30,407 nucleotides of DNA from assembly GCA_965659595.1 (NCBI GenBank), contig CBFHWN010000019.1:1-30407 (forward strand), read 5' to 3'. This stretch comes from Casp-actino8 sp965659595. Lineage in GTDB: Bacteria; Actinomycetota; Acidimicrobiia; Acidimicrobiales; Ilumatobacteraceae. Below the pieces are notes generated by a model. The model did no database searches and was not told the origin of the DNA. It saw only the letters and a list, made by a program, of their open reading frames with translations. Below, piece after piece: positions 1-7,154 of this stretch (its first letter is position 1; every line of letters begins with the position of its first letter). A program made the position numbers and the translations under genes.

Positions 1-1
1 C

Positions 2-556
2 GTCGATCCGGTTTCTCTCGAACGTGACCGGATGGCGCAAGTGTCGGGTGGGATCGTTCCGACCCCGGAGACGCCACACGACGCGTTGGTATATCTCTCA
101 CTCCAGGAGCTCGCCACGCGTATTGCTCACCGGACCACTGGAGTGATGATCGGTGATCCGGCAGGAGAACGCGTCATGTCTCGCGTTGCCGCCGATGAGA
201 ACCTTCACCATCTTTTCTATCGAGACTTGGCGTCGGCGGCTTTCGCGCTTCAGCCCGACGAGATGATGGCGGCGGTGCAGCGTCAGGTTACGAATTTCGA
301 AATGCCCGGTGTCGGGATTCCCGGCTTCGCGGCTCACGCGCGTCGAATCGCGTCGGCGGGTATCTACGACCTCGCCGTGCACTACCAGCAGATCCTCGTG
401 CCGGTTGTGCTTCGCCAGTGGGCGGTCGAGACGATGACTGGGCTCGGTGAGTTGGGCAACCGGGCTCGTGAAGCACTCATGCGCCGTATGGAGAAGAGTG
501 CGCGGGTTGCTGAGCGACTGCTCGAGCGACGTGCCGCCGGCATCGCCACCGTCTGA
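2..556 (+). CDS. Acyl-[acyl-carrier-protein] desaturase, C-terminal part (5' truncated by window)
   Basis: This is the last 184 residues of a ferritin-like, di-iron, soluble acyl-ACP desaturase, which puts a double bond into acyl chains bound to carrier protein. The frame is open from the first full codon at position 2 (reading VDPVSLERDRMAQV), so the real start lies upstream of the window. The internal ATG at 32 is not the start. The second iron-binding motif is visible as ADENLHHLFYRDL, the DExxH type found in mycobacterial DesA proteins. The first EExxH motif should lie upstream, outside the window. The rest is helical, as expected for the family. The gene converges on the oxidoreductase pair with a 17-base gap. 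The family is fairly sure; substrate and double-bond position are unknown. Confidence 0.85.
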   Translation, partial: VDPVSLERDRMAQVSGGIVPTPETPHDALVYLSLQELATRIAHRTTGVMIGDPAGERVMSRVAADENLHHLFYRDLASAAFALQPDEMMAAVQRQVTNFEMPGVGIPGFAAHARRIASAGIYDLAVHYQQILVPVVLRQWAVETMTGLGELGNRAREALMRRMEKSARVAERLLERRAAGIATV

Positions 557-573
557 GTCACCTCACTCGTCGT

Positions 574-1518
574 TCACGAGTGGTTCGCAATGGCGTCGAG
601 AATTTCCGCGACGCGAATCGAATCCTCGGGTGGGACCAGCCAGCCTTCGTGACCCTCGATGACTCGACTCACGTTCTCGACCATCTCGACGAATGCGTTG
701 GTGGTGGCGAATTCTTCCAGTGTTCCGTCGACTCGCAGTGAACATTCCTCGTTCCAGCTCGTGAAGGATTCACCGGCTTCGGTACTGACCTGACCCTCGG
801 ATCCTCGAATGACGATCTGCTGCTGGCTCGGCATGGCGAATGAACTGACCGAGCGGGCCGTGATCGATTCGTCGATACGAACCGAGACGTCGGTCGTCAG
901 GTCGACGCCAGTCGGTCCGATGACTCGGGACAGTTCATGGATCTGGAGGTCATTCGCACCTTCGGTAAGTGCGACCCAGAGTTGAGCCTGATAGCAGCCG
1001 ACGTCGAGGAGAGCCCCGCCGCCCATCGTGGGGTTCAAGCGGTAGTTGTCGGTCATGTCGGAGGTGAAGGTGAAGGCCGTTTCGATGTGCTCGAGCACCC
1101 CGATGCTCTTGGAGGTGACGATGTCGACCAGGCGTCGATGACGTGGATGCCATCTGTTCCAGACGGCCTCGACGAGAAGGCGGTCGTTCCGAGTCGCACA
1201 GTCGAACATCGTCCGAGTTTCCGCTCCATTCAGGCCGAGCGGCTTCTCGCAGAGAACGTGCTTGCCGGCGTCGAGAGCTTTCGTGACCCACTCGAGGTGC
1301 TGCACGTTCGACAGGCTGATGTAGACGGCGTCGACCCGTTCGTCGATCAGGAGATCGTCGTAGGTGGCGTGAACTCGTTGCGGTTCTAGGGTCGCCGACC
1401 GCTCCTCGTCGCGACTCGCCACGGCATAGAGGTTCGCTCCCCGAGACTGATGAACGGCCGGAGCGAGACCACGGCTGGCGACGAAACCGGCGCCGAGAAA
1501 GCCCCAGTTCACCGACAT
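574..1518 (-). CDS. Gfo/Idh/MocA family NAD(P)-dependent oxidoreductase (dihydrodiol dehydrogenase-like)
   Basis: A 314-residue cytoplasmic oxidoreductase of the Gfo/Idh/MocA superfamily, which usually oxidises or reduces sugars, inositols or related polyols with NAD(P). The N-terminal Rossmann fold begins WGFLGAGFVASRG. The conserved lysine motif reads CEKPLG at about residues 90-95. The C-terminal alpha/beta domain carries GGGALLDVGCYQAQLW. Here the usual His of the GG-x-D-x-G-x-H motif is Tyr, as in the dihydrodiol-dehydrogenase-like branch. The start codon overlaps the stop of the upstream oxidoreductase (TGATG at 1516-1520), so the two are translationally coupled and probably handle related substrates. 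The substrate cannot be read from the sequence. Confidence 0.88.
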   Translation of the reverse strand: MSVNWGFLGAGFVASRGLAPAVHQSRGANLYAVASRDEERSATLEPQRVHATYDDLLIDERVDAVYISLSNVQHLEWVTKALDAGKHVLCEKPLGLNGAETRTMFDCATRNDRLLVEAVWNRWHPRHRRLVDIVTSKSIGVLEHIETAFTFTSDMTDNYRLNPTMGGGALLDVGCYQAQLWVALTEGANDLQIHELSRVIGPTGVDLTTDVSVRIDESITARSVSSFAMPSQQQIVIRGSEGQVSTEAGESFTSWNEECSLRVDGTLEEFATTNAFVEMVENVSRVIEGHEGWLVPPEDSIRVAEILDAIANHS

Positions 1519-2549
1519 CAGGTACGCCGCGGAATCGCCGGGACGACCGGCCGAGCATCTTGCTGCGCCGATTGCTCGGCCGCCTGCATGATCGCCACGA
1601 CGTCACGCGATTGCGTCGCCTCGACCTCCATGGTCGTTCCGTCGTTGATGAAGGCGACGACAGAGCGATGAAAGCTGTAGGGAGGAGGCGACTGCAGCGG
1701 CACGATGCGCGACGATCCGTCCGCCAGTCGAACGGTCAGGATCGCCGGCAGGTCGGCGACCGCTGGTTCGGCCGCCGGGTCCCAGTCGCCGATGATCGCT
1801 CCCTTGGTTCCGAGAACGTAGAACTTCGGCTTTCGGAGAGCCGCGAGATCGGAATGGACGAACGTCGCCTGCTTGCCGGTTGCAAAGGTGACCGTGACGT
1901 GGGAGTGGTCGGCGTTCGTGGCGTGGGTCCAGACGCGCTTGTGATTCATCCCGCTCACATGAGCGATCTCGTCCGGGATGACGTCGAGAATCTGGTCGAG
2001 GAAATGGCTTCCCCAGTCGAAGATCGCTCCACCGGAGACCTCGGCGTTCGAGTGCCAGTAGTCGCATGGGCGTGAGTAGCCGCCGACGAAGCTGTCGTAG
2101 TGGAAGACCTCGCCGATCTCGCCGCTTCGGATGATCTGGCGCATCGTGACGAAGTCGTCGTCGAATCGGCGGTTCTGGTACACGACCAACAGGAGCCCCT
2201 TGTTCGAGGCCAGCGCGATCAATTCATCGCATTGATCGACGGTCAGAGCCATCGGTTTCTCGAGCACCACGTGGATGCCGCGTGACAGCGACTCCTTGGC
2301 CCACTGATAATGCGTGTTCGGCGGGGTCGAGATCACCACGAGGTCGAGAAGGCCAGAATCCAGCATCTCGGTGGCATCGCCGAACGGCTTCGCTTCCGGC
2401 GCCAGCTCGAGGGCAGCTGCCACTCGATCGGGGTTCATGTCGCACACGGCGGCCAATTCGAGACCAGTTGTGTTCTGGACTGCGAGGTTGTGTTCGTGTC
2501 CGATCGCTCCGTAGGCGAGAAGTCCGACGCGAATGTTTCCGGAAGTCAT
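1518..2549 (-). CDS. Gfo/Idh/MocA family oxidoreductase, first gene of a two-gene operon
   Basis: A 343-residue Gfo/Idh/MocA oxidoreductase. The frame stays open further upstream, to 2621. I chose the ATG at 2549 because the Rossmann strand (NIRVGLLAYGAIGHEHN) begins right after it, and because a TACCCT box lies 7 bases upstream, as for other leaderless genes here. The first glycine of the usual GxGxxG is Ala (AYGAIG). The lysine motif is VLEKPM (95-100). The C-terminal domain carries GGAIFDWGSHFLDQIL with the catalytic-type His. Its stop overlaps the start of the second oxidoreductase. Two different family members in one operon often act on successive or epimeric intermediates, for example in inositol or sugar catabolism. 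That is inference only, since no kinase, transporter or isomerase lies beside them. Confidence 0.87.
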   Translation of the reverse strand: MTSGNIRVGLLAYGAIGHEHNLAVQNTTGLELAAVCDMNPDRVAAALELAPEAKPFGDATEMLDSGLLDLVVISTPPNTHYQWAKESLSRGIHVVLEKPMALTVDQCDELIALASNKGLLLVVYQNRRFDDDFVTMRQIIRSGEIGEVFHYDSFVGGYSRPCDYWHSNAEVSGGAIFDWGSHFLDQILDVIPDEIAHVSGMNHKRVWTHATNADHSHVTVTFATGKQATFVHSDLAALRKPKFYVLGTKGAIIGDWDPAAEPAVADLPAILTVRLADGSSRIVPLQSPPPYSFHRSVVAFINDGTTMEVEATQSRDVVAIMQAAEQSAQQDARPVVPAIPRRT

Positions 2550-2556
2550 CTGATCG

Positions 2557-2562
2557 AGGGTA
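2557..2562 (-). promoter_or_regulatory. -10 box of a probable leaderless promoter for the oxidoreductase operon
   Basis: Read on the minus strand, TACCCT ends 7 bases before the ATG at 2549. No Shine-Dalgarno sequence lies between them. This fits the TAnnnT-N6/7-start pattern seen repeatedly in this window. No convincing -35 box is visible. Confidence 0.55.
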
Positions 2563-2689
2563 CCGCGCTCGGTCAGCGGCGATCGTTTCGGTGGTCTTGC
2601 GGGCATTCGGTGCGACGACAACGGGCGGTATCCTCGACCTTCGATGAGGTGCTCGACACGGATGTCGAGTCGCGTACCGAATTCTCTTC

Positions 2690-2762
2690 GCCTCCGTAGC
2701 TCAGTGGATAGAGCAACGGTTTCCTAAACCGCAGGTCGCAGGTTCGATCCCTGCCGGGGGCG
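2690..2762 (+). tRNA. tRNA-Arg (anticodon CCU)
   Basis: A 73-base cloverleaf can be drawn in full. The acceptor stem pairs GCCTCCG with CGGGGGC, including one T-G pair. The D-stem is GCTC/GAGC with an 8-base loop. The anticodon arm is ACGGT-TTCCTAA-ACCGC, the variable loop is AGGTC, and the T-arm is GCAGG-TTCGATC-CCTGC. The discriminator base is G. The anticodon CCT (2723-2725) reads the Arg codon AGG. Position 27-43 is an A-C mismatch at the bottom of the anticodon stem. No CCA is encoded, so the tail must be added by CCA transferase. Despite being a tRNA gene, there is no adjacent integrase or repeated 3' end to suggest an integrated element. Confidence 0.97.
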
Positions 2763-2809
2763 CGTCAGCCGGGATCGTGCCAGGCTCTCGATCGGGCTCG
2801 ACGGGGCCC

Positions 2810-2815
2810 TAGGGT
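2810..2815 (+). promoter_or_regulatory. -10 box of a probable leaderless promoter
   Basis: TAGGGT lies exactly 6 bases before the ATG at 2822, so transcription would start at or next to the start codon. The box sits inside the 8-base palindrome CCCTAGGG. No ribosome-binding site is present. Confidence 0.65.
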
Positions 2816-2821
2816 TCGCCT

Positions 2822-3457
2822 ATGTCCACGTCACGCCCGTCCCGGTTGATCGACCACATGAGAGGGGTTCGCTACGGGGAAGTCCTGGCCGTATTCGACC
2901 GCGAGGGACGTCTCGAAGCTGAGGTGTACGGCACGCAGTTGCTCAACGATTGCCCGGCCGAACTGTGGGACACCCTGGAGGCCGACGGCATCGCCGCCGA
3001 GATGGGGGCGCTGTACGTGAAGTTGAACGGGCCACGCCACTGGGTTCTCGACGGTTTGGGCACCAAGGTCGCCCCCGTCGAACCGGTACTTCGCGAGTTC
3101 AACGGATTGCTGACTCGTCGGATTGCTCTCGTCGATCTCGGTCAGCTGTCGGGTTCGGTTCCGTACACCGAACGCCGTGTCGATCGGGGTGCGCAGTTCT
3201 TCTGGGATGCCGGCAAGCCGGTGTACGAACTGGTGGCCGCTGACGGCACTGTGTACACGATGCAAGCCCTGTGCATCGGTGTCGATCCGACGATGAACGA
3301 TGAGGGCGTGCTCGACACGCTCGGCTCGCGCCTTCAGTTGCCGGCCGGTTGGACGTATCGCATCCGCATTCCCGACGGCGAGCTCGTCTGCGACACGACC
3401 GGTGAGATGGCTCGAGTTCTTCAGGACGAGTTCGAGAACACCTACACCGTGATCTGA
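2822..3457 (+). CDS. Conserved protein of unknown function
   Basis: A 211-residue soluble protein without signal peptide or membrane segment. I do not recognise a named domain. The sequence has a compact, enzyme- or ligand-binding-like look. It has aromatic-rich stretches (NGPRHWVLDGL, AQFFWDAGKPVYELVAADG) and a conserved-looking C-terminal block, GWTYRIRIPDGELVC followed by VLQDEFENTYTVI. That tail resembles the C-terminus of uncharacterised proteins found widely in bacteria, where a Gln-Asp-(Asp/Glu)-x-Glu-Asn-x-Tyr ending is typical. This is from memory of sequence patterns and gives no function. It appears to be transcribed alone from a leaderless promoter just after tRNA-Arg, and it ends 3 bases from the convergent MaoC gene. 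Confidence 0.8.
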   Translation: MSTSRPSRLIDHMRGVRYGEVLAVFDREGRLEAEVYGTQLLNDCPAELWDTLEADGIAAEMGALYVKLNGPRHWVLDGLGTKVAPVEPVLREFNGLLTRRIALVDLGQLSGSVPYTERRVDRGAQFFWDAGKPVYELVAADGTVYTMQALCIGVDPTMNDEGVLDTLGSRLQLPAGWTYRIRIPDGELVCDTTGEMARVLQDEFENTYTVI

Positions 3458-3460
3458 CCT

Positions 3461-4333
3461 TCAGGCGATCAGCGCGGTCCCCGAGACGACGATCTCGGTG
3501 GTTCCCGCTCGGTGGCGTTCGAGCCACACGTCCGCCCGACCTTCACCTCCGACGAGTCGTCCGCTGGCGACCACGAGATCGCCGTCGAAAACCGGCCGAT
3601 GAAACGACACGGTGAGTCGCCGGATACACCCTTCGCCGGCGAAGTCGTGCAAGGCATTCACGATGTACGAGAGATTGAGCGGACCCTGGTTGATCACGCG
3701 TCCGCCGAGACCCATGGCCGCAGTCGCCTCCCGGTCCCAGTGCACCCGGTACGGGTCGCGAAGGATCGCTGCCATCGTCTTCATACGTTGTGCATCCACC
3801 GACTCGACCACGAAATCGGGGATGGTCTCGCCGTCTTCGTTCGTTCGAGCGTCGGGTGCCGGAAGGTGCGTCTCCGTTTCGGGCGAACGTCGAAAGCGCC
3901 AAGTATTCGTGGCGCGAGCGACGAGGTTCGGTGTGTCACCAGCTGTGCGCAGTTCGATGGCAAACTTCATCGAGTCGTACGGATTGTCGTGTCGGTCGAG
4001 ACGGTGCTCCCATTCGACGATCGAACCCTGAACGACGTATTCGGTGTCGATGCACAACGGCGAGAAGAACTCCCAGTCGTAGCCGTCGAGACCCACCGAC
4101 CCCGGTCCTTCGGCTCCGCAGATCGCGAACAGTTCGGCGATGTCGACTCCCGATCCGAGGATCGACACGTGAAACAGACACACCGGGTGGGCGAGTCCGT
4201 CCGACAGTTGCTTCGATGTGGTGCAGTCGGTGAGGAGGTAGTTCTCCCAGTGGGCGATGGTGTAGCGCCCGCCCGGGAAATGGCGACTCCGGATCTCGTC
4301 GTCCGACAGTCCTGATCTCTCGGGAACCCCCAC
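3461..4333 (-). CDS. MaoC-like double-hotdog dehydratase/hydratase
   Basis: A 290-residue protein with two hotdog-fold halves: an FAS1-like/MaoC N-terminal half (about 20-150) and a MaoC hydratase half (about 170-290). Family members hydrate enoyl-CoA or dehydrate 3-hydroxyacyl substrates in fatty acid, steroid or branched-chain pathways. The hydratase-2 type signature is partly kept: DPYRVHWD (193-200) supplies the Asp and His that usually form the dyad, followed by GRVINQGPLNLSYIVNAL. The start is a GTG at 4333. A CACACT box ends 6 bases upstream of it, so it too may be leaderless. It is divergent from the DUF3237-P450 pair across only 38 bases, which suggests shared control and pathway. 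The substrate is unknown. Confidence 0.82.
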   Translation of the reverse strand: MGVPERSGLSDDEIRSRHFPGGRYTIAHWENYLLTDCTTSKQLSDGLAHPVCLFHVSILGSGVDIAELFAICGAEGPGSVGLDGYDWEFFSPLCIDTEYVVQGSIVEWEHRLDRHDNPYDSMKFAIELRTAGDTPNLVARATNTWRFRRSPETETHLPAPDARTNEDGETIPDFVVESVDAQRMKTMAAILRDPYRVHWDREATAAMGLGGRVINQGPLNLSYIVNALHDFAGEGCIRRLTVSFHRPVFDGDLVVASGRLVGGEGRADVWLERHRAGTTEIVVSGTALIA

Positions 4334-4339
4334 CGGCCC

Positions 4340-4345
4340 AGTGTG
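4340..4345 (-). promoter_or_regulatory. Possible -10 box for the MaoC gene
   Basis: On the minus strand CACACT lies 6 bases before the GTG at 4333. It keeps the A at position 2 and the T at position 6 of TAnnnT but has C at position 1, so it is a weaker match than the other boxes. Confidence 0.35.
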
Positions 4346-4359
4346 CCATTGCCGTCACC

Positions 4360-4365
4360 TAGTGT
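4360..4365 (+). promoter_or_regulatory. -10 box of a probable leaderless promoter for DUF3237-P450
   Basis: TAGTGT lies exactly 6 bases before the ATG at 4372, within CACCTAGTGTTCGCCC. This closely resembles the boxes before 2822 and 10534. The expected -35 position overlaps the candidate -10 box of the divergent MaoC promoter. Confidence 0.65.
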
Positions 4366-4371
4366 TCGCCC

Positions 4372-4797
4372 ATGAGCGATCTCACATCCCTGCCCGTCGA
4401 ATTCCTCTTCACGATGCACGCCACCCTCGATGCACCGGTGGTCATCCCGAACGGCCCGCAAGGCACCCGCGTGATCGTGGGCGTCAACGGCGGAACCGTG
4501 ACCGGACCCAAGGTGAACGGAACCGTGGCGCACCTCGGCGCCGACGGGCTCACGATGCGCTCCGACGGCACGGCCAAGCTCGATGTGCGGGCCCTCGTGA
4601 CCACCGATGACGGTGCGTCGATCCACATGAGCTATCTCGGTGTGATGGCGCCAAGTGACTCGGGTCCGCGCATCGTGACGGCGCCATTGTTCGAAGTCGG
4701 CGACGAGCGGTACACGTGGCTCAACGGCATCCAGGCGATCGCGGTCGGCGCTCCGGGCGCCAACGAAGTGCGTTACGACGTGTATCGAGTGCTGTAA
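4372..4797 (+). CDS. DUF3237 family protein
   Basis: A 141-residue beta-rich cytoplasmic protein of the DUF3237 (UPF0311) family. Family-like features are the opening LEFxF-type strand (VEFLFTMHATLDAPVVIPNG), the GGTVTGPKVNG turn, and the core TAKLDVRALVTTDDGASIHM followed by SYLGV. The molecular function of the family is not established. These proteins often sit with lipid, steroid or aromatic catabolism genes, and here it precedes a cytochrome P450 by 8 bases, so the two are surely one transcript. A role in binding or processing a small hydrophobic substrate is plausible but not shown. Confidence 0.85.
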   Translation: MSDLTSLPVEFLFTMHATLDAPVVIPNGPQGTRVIVGVNGGTVTGPKVNGTVAHLGADGLTMRSDGTAKLDVRALVTTDDGASIHMSYLGVMAPSDSGPRIVTAPLFEVGDERYTWLNGIQAIAVGAPGANEVRYDVYRVL

Positions 4798-4805
4798 CGA
4801 CGCAC

Positions 4806-6140
4806 ATGGATTCGTCCCCTCGCCACGTCAACCACGATCTCGGACCGATGCGGTGTCCGGTCGATCTGGCGTCGGTCGACCTGTTCGGCGCCGGCGCGCA
4901 GGAGCACTGGTACGAGATGTACGAGATCCTGCACCGCAATGCCCCGGTATTGCGTATTCCCGGCGGTGGACTGCGCCCCGGCACCGATGCCTACGTGCTC
5001 ACCAAACATTCCGATATCGCCACGGTGGTGAAGGATCCCGAACGTTTCACGGTGATGGGCCAACGGCGACTTGCCGACTGGGCGAACGAAGGGATGACCG
5101 CTGAGCGGGCCTACGAGGTCTCGCGCAACTTGATGACCGCATCGATGGTGTCGTTGCGTCCCACCCAGGAGATGTACATCAAGCATCGCAAGGAACTCAC
5201 CGATCCGTGGGTCGGAACCGGTGCTCATCGACATCGCGAGATGATCACGCGGCTGGCCAACGATCTGCTCGACGAGTGGGTCGATGACGGCGAAGTGGAG
5301 TTCATCAGTCGGTTTGCGCGTCCGTTGCCGCAGCGGGTGTTCGCCACGATTCTGGGCTTTCCCTTCGACGACATCCCGCAACTGGCCGAATGGGGCGATG
5401 CCATCGTCACACCGTTCGTGCACGGAACCGGACTGAAGCACGAACTCACCCCCGAGCGAACCGCCGAGATGCTCGCCCGTCTCGACGGATTCCAGGACTA
5501 CGTCTACGAGCACGTCCGCCGCAAGCGACGCGACCCGCAGAACGACATGGTGAGTTTCTTGTGCGAGGTGCACTACGACGCGCTCGATCGCAAACTCACC
5601 GACCTCGAGATCGCCGGCATCGTGCACGCCATGATCATCGGTGCTCTCGAGACCACGCAGTACGCGCTGGAGGAACAGGCGCAGTTGCTGTGCGAGATCC
5701 CGGGTCTGTTCAACTTGTTGCGTGCTGATCGATCGCAGGTGCGCGCCTTCACTGAGGAGAGTCTGCGGTTGCGCTCACCCACTCACGGTCTGTCGACCCG
5801 CATGACGTCGCAGGATGAGGTGTTCCAGGGAGTGGCCGTGCCGGCTGGTTCGCTGCTGCACCTACGGTTCGCGGCGGGCAACGTCGACCCCGACGAATTC
5901 GAATGTCCGTACGACCTCGATCTGGAGCGGGACGGACTCACCCGTCACCTGGCGTTCTCGGCCGGACCACGTGAGTGTCCGGGGGCGAACCTGTCGCGTA
6001 TCGAACAGCAAGTGGCGTGGGGAGTGTTGCTCGACCGTATCGAGAGCATCGAATACGGCGAGGGCAACGACTGGCTGCATCAGCCCGGCATCATGCTCGG
6101 AACCTTGAAGTTGAATCTGCGATTCAGGACGGCCGAGTAG
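4806..6140 (+). CDS. Cytochrome P450
   Basis: A 444-residue soluble bacterial P450 monooxygenase, which inserts one oxygen atom from O2 into an organic substrate using electrons from a ferredoxin or ferredoxin reductase. All core motifs are present. The I-helix GALETT (279-284) is a variant of AGxE/DTT with the first two small residues swapped. The ExxR pair is E318/R321 (ESLR). The heme loop FSAGPRECPG (384-393) has C391 as the thiolate ligand. The ATG at 4806 was preferred to an in-frame upstream start at 4716, which would lie inside the DUF3237 gene. No ferredoxin gene is adjacent, so redox partners come from elsewhere. Its 3' end overlaps the convergent membrane-protein gene by 17 bases. 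Context suggests lipid or steroid oxidation; the substrate is not identifiable. Confidence 0.95.
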   Translation: MDSSPRHVNHDLGPMRCPVDLASVDLFGAGAQEHWYEMYEILHRNAPVLRIPGGGLRPGTDAYVLTKHSDIATVVKDPERFTVMGQRRLADWANEGMTAERAYEVSRNLMTASMVSLRPTQEMYIKHRKELTDPWVGTGAHRHREMITRLANDLLDEWVDDGEVEFISRFARPLPQRVFATILGFPFDDIPQLAEWGDAIVTPFVHGTGLKHELTPERTAEMLARLDGFQDYVYEHVRRKRRDPQNDMVSFLCEVHYDALDRKLTDLEIAGIVHAMIIGALETTQYALEEQAQLLCEIPGLFNLLRADRSQVRAFTEESLRLRSPTHGLSTRMTSQDEVFQGVAVPAGSLLHLRFAAGNVDPDEFECPYDLDLERDGLTRHLAFSAGPRECPGANLSRIEQQVAWGVLLDRIESIEYGEGNDWLHQPGIMLGTLKLNLRFRTAE

Positions 6141-6609
6141 CACTCATCGCTCGCCGCCACACCACGGCGACGATCCACGCGGCGGTGACGCCCCTGATTG
6201 TCCAGGCGATCGTGCGCACGAGGTCGGCGTTCATGAGTCGCTGATGCACATCGGGGTCGAACCCGTCGGCCAGTTCGCCGTGAGCCGGGGCCGACCAGAA
6301 GCCGCTGATCAGCAAAATCACGCCCATGGCGACGGCCCCGATCAGGGCCGGAGGGAGCAGTTGGCGATCACGAGAGGTGAAGGCGACCAGGAGAATCGCG
6401 GCGGCGGCGATTCCTTCGACGGCCCAAGGGAGTGCGAGCACCACGCCGATGCGATCGACGTGGGCGGCTTGGTAGGCCACGTAAGTGGCCTCACCCACTT
6501 CGGCGAAGAGCGGGTAGTGCACGAAGTGGATCGTCCAGATGAGACCCACCATGAACCAGGCGGCAATGAGGTGGACGACGGCGAGGGCGGGGGAGACGGT
6601 CCGATTCAT
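6124..6609 (-). CDS. Small four-helix integral membrane protein
   Basis: A 161-residue membrane protein with about four hydrophobic helices (roughly 8-28, 57-78, 85-107, 134-153). Polar residues sit in otherwise conserved-looking positions: WTIHFVHYPLF near the first helix, and HQRLMNADLVRTIAWTIRG before the last. The His and Arg pattern is like small DUF1772-type membrane proteins, but I am not certain of the family. Its ATG overlaps the SRPBCC stop (ATGA at 6606-6609), so the two genes are translationally coupled. It is the last gene of the ATP-grasp run and overlaps the convergent P450 by 17 bases. Confidence 0.75.
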   Translation of the reverse strand: MNRTVSPALAVVHLIAAWFMVGLIWTIHFVHYPLFAEVGEATYVAYQAAHVDRIGVVLALPWAVEGIAAAAILLVAFTSRDRQLLPPALIGAVAMGVILLISGFWSAPAHGELADGFDPDVHQRLMNADLVRTIAWTIRGVTAAWIVAVVWRRAMSATRPS

Positions 6610-7136
6610 GAAGTTCGCTCTTTCAGGTTCAGCAACTGCCGTCTCACCATCACACCATCACCCGCTCCGAGCAATCGTTCGATCAGTCGACCGCCAGGAA
6701 CGTTCACGCGGATACGCACGCGAGTGACGAGCCGAGTGACGTCGGGAACTTCTCGCAGTTCGTAGGCACGAACGAAGTGCAGTCGCCTGGAAGGCTTCTC
6801 GTTCGAACCAACGCGCAACACGAAGGCATGCGGCGGTTCGACGATCGCGGCATCGAACGACATGGGACCCGCTGGCACTGTTGAACCGGTGACGACGTCC
6901 TGCCATTCGGAATGAATGCGCGTCGCACTGCGCCGGCCGAGATTGTCGAGCCAGTCGTAGCTGTACCAACCGGCGCGACGAAAGCCCATCTGTCGCAACC
7001 ACGGAAACACGTCGTGTGGCGGAGCGAGCAATGTGATCGAGCGCGTGGCGATCACACGCGCATCGGGGCAGAGGGCGTCGCCGACAACCGGTCCGTCGAT
7101 CTCGTCGCGAGTGGCTCCCCAGTTCTCGAACAGCAT
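6606..7136 (-). CDS. SRPBCC (START-like) family protein
   Basis: A 176-residue protein with features of the SRPBCC/polyketide cyclase fold. A strand and helix open with ITLLAPPHDVFPWLRQMGF, followed by RAGWYSYDWLDNLG and beta strands containing FVRAYELREVPDVTRLVTRVRIRV. A C-terminal helix ends the fold. Such proteins bind hydrophobic ligands in a deep pocket; some are enzymes and some are carriers. It starts 18 bases after the transglutaminase-like gene and is coupled to the following membrane protein, so it is probably co-transcribed with the ATP-grasp/alpha-E/transglutaminase genes. Its role there is unknown. Confidence 0.75.
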   Translation of the reverse strand: MLFENWGATRDEIDGPVVGDALCPDARVIATRSITLLAPPHDVFPWLRQMGFRRAGWYSYDWLDNLGRRSATRIHSEWQDVVTGSTVPAGPMSFDAAIVEPPHAFVLRVGSNEKPSRRLHFVRAYELREVPDVTRLVTRVRIRVNVPGGRLIERLLGAGDGVMVRRQLLNLKERTS

Positions 7137-7154
7137 CAGACCGAGTCTGGCGAG

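Noticed and set aside
2690..2822. The tRNA-Arg gene as an integration site of a mobile element
   Set aside because: No integrase, no repeated tRNA 3' end and no change in gene type follow it; the next genes are ordinary.
4716..4805. An upstream in-frame start that would lengthen the P450 by 30 residues
   Set aside because: The added sequence is Arg/Ser-rich and lies inside the DUF3237 gene. The ATG at 4806 begins normal P450 sequence 8 bases after the DUF3237 stop.
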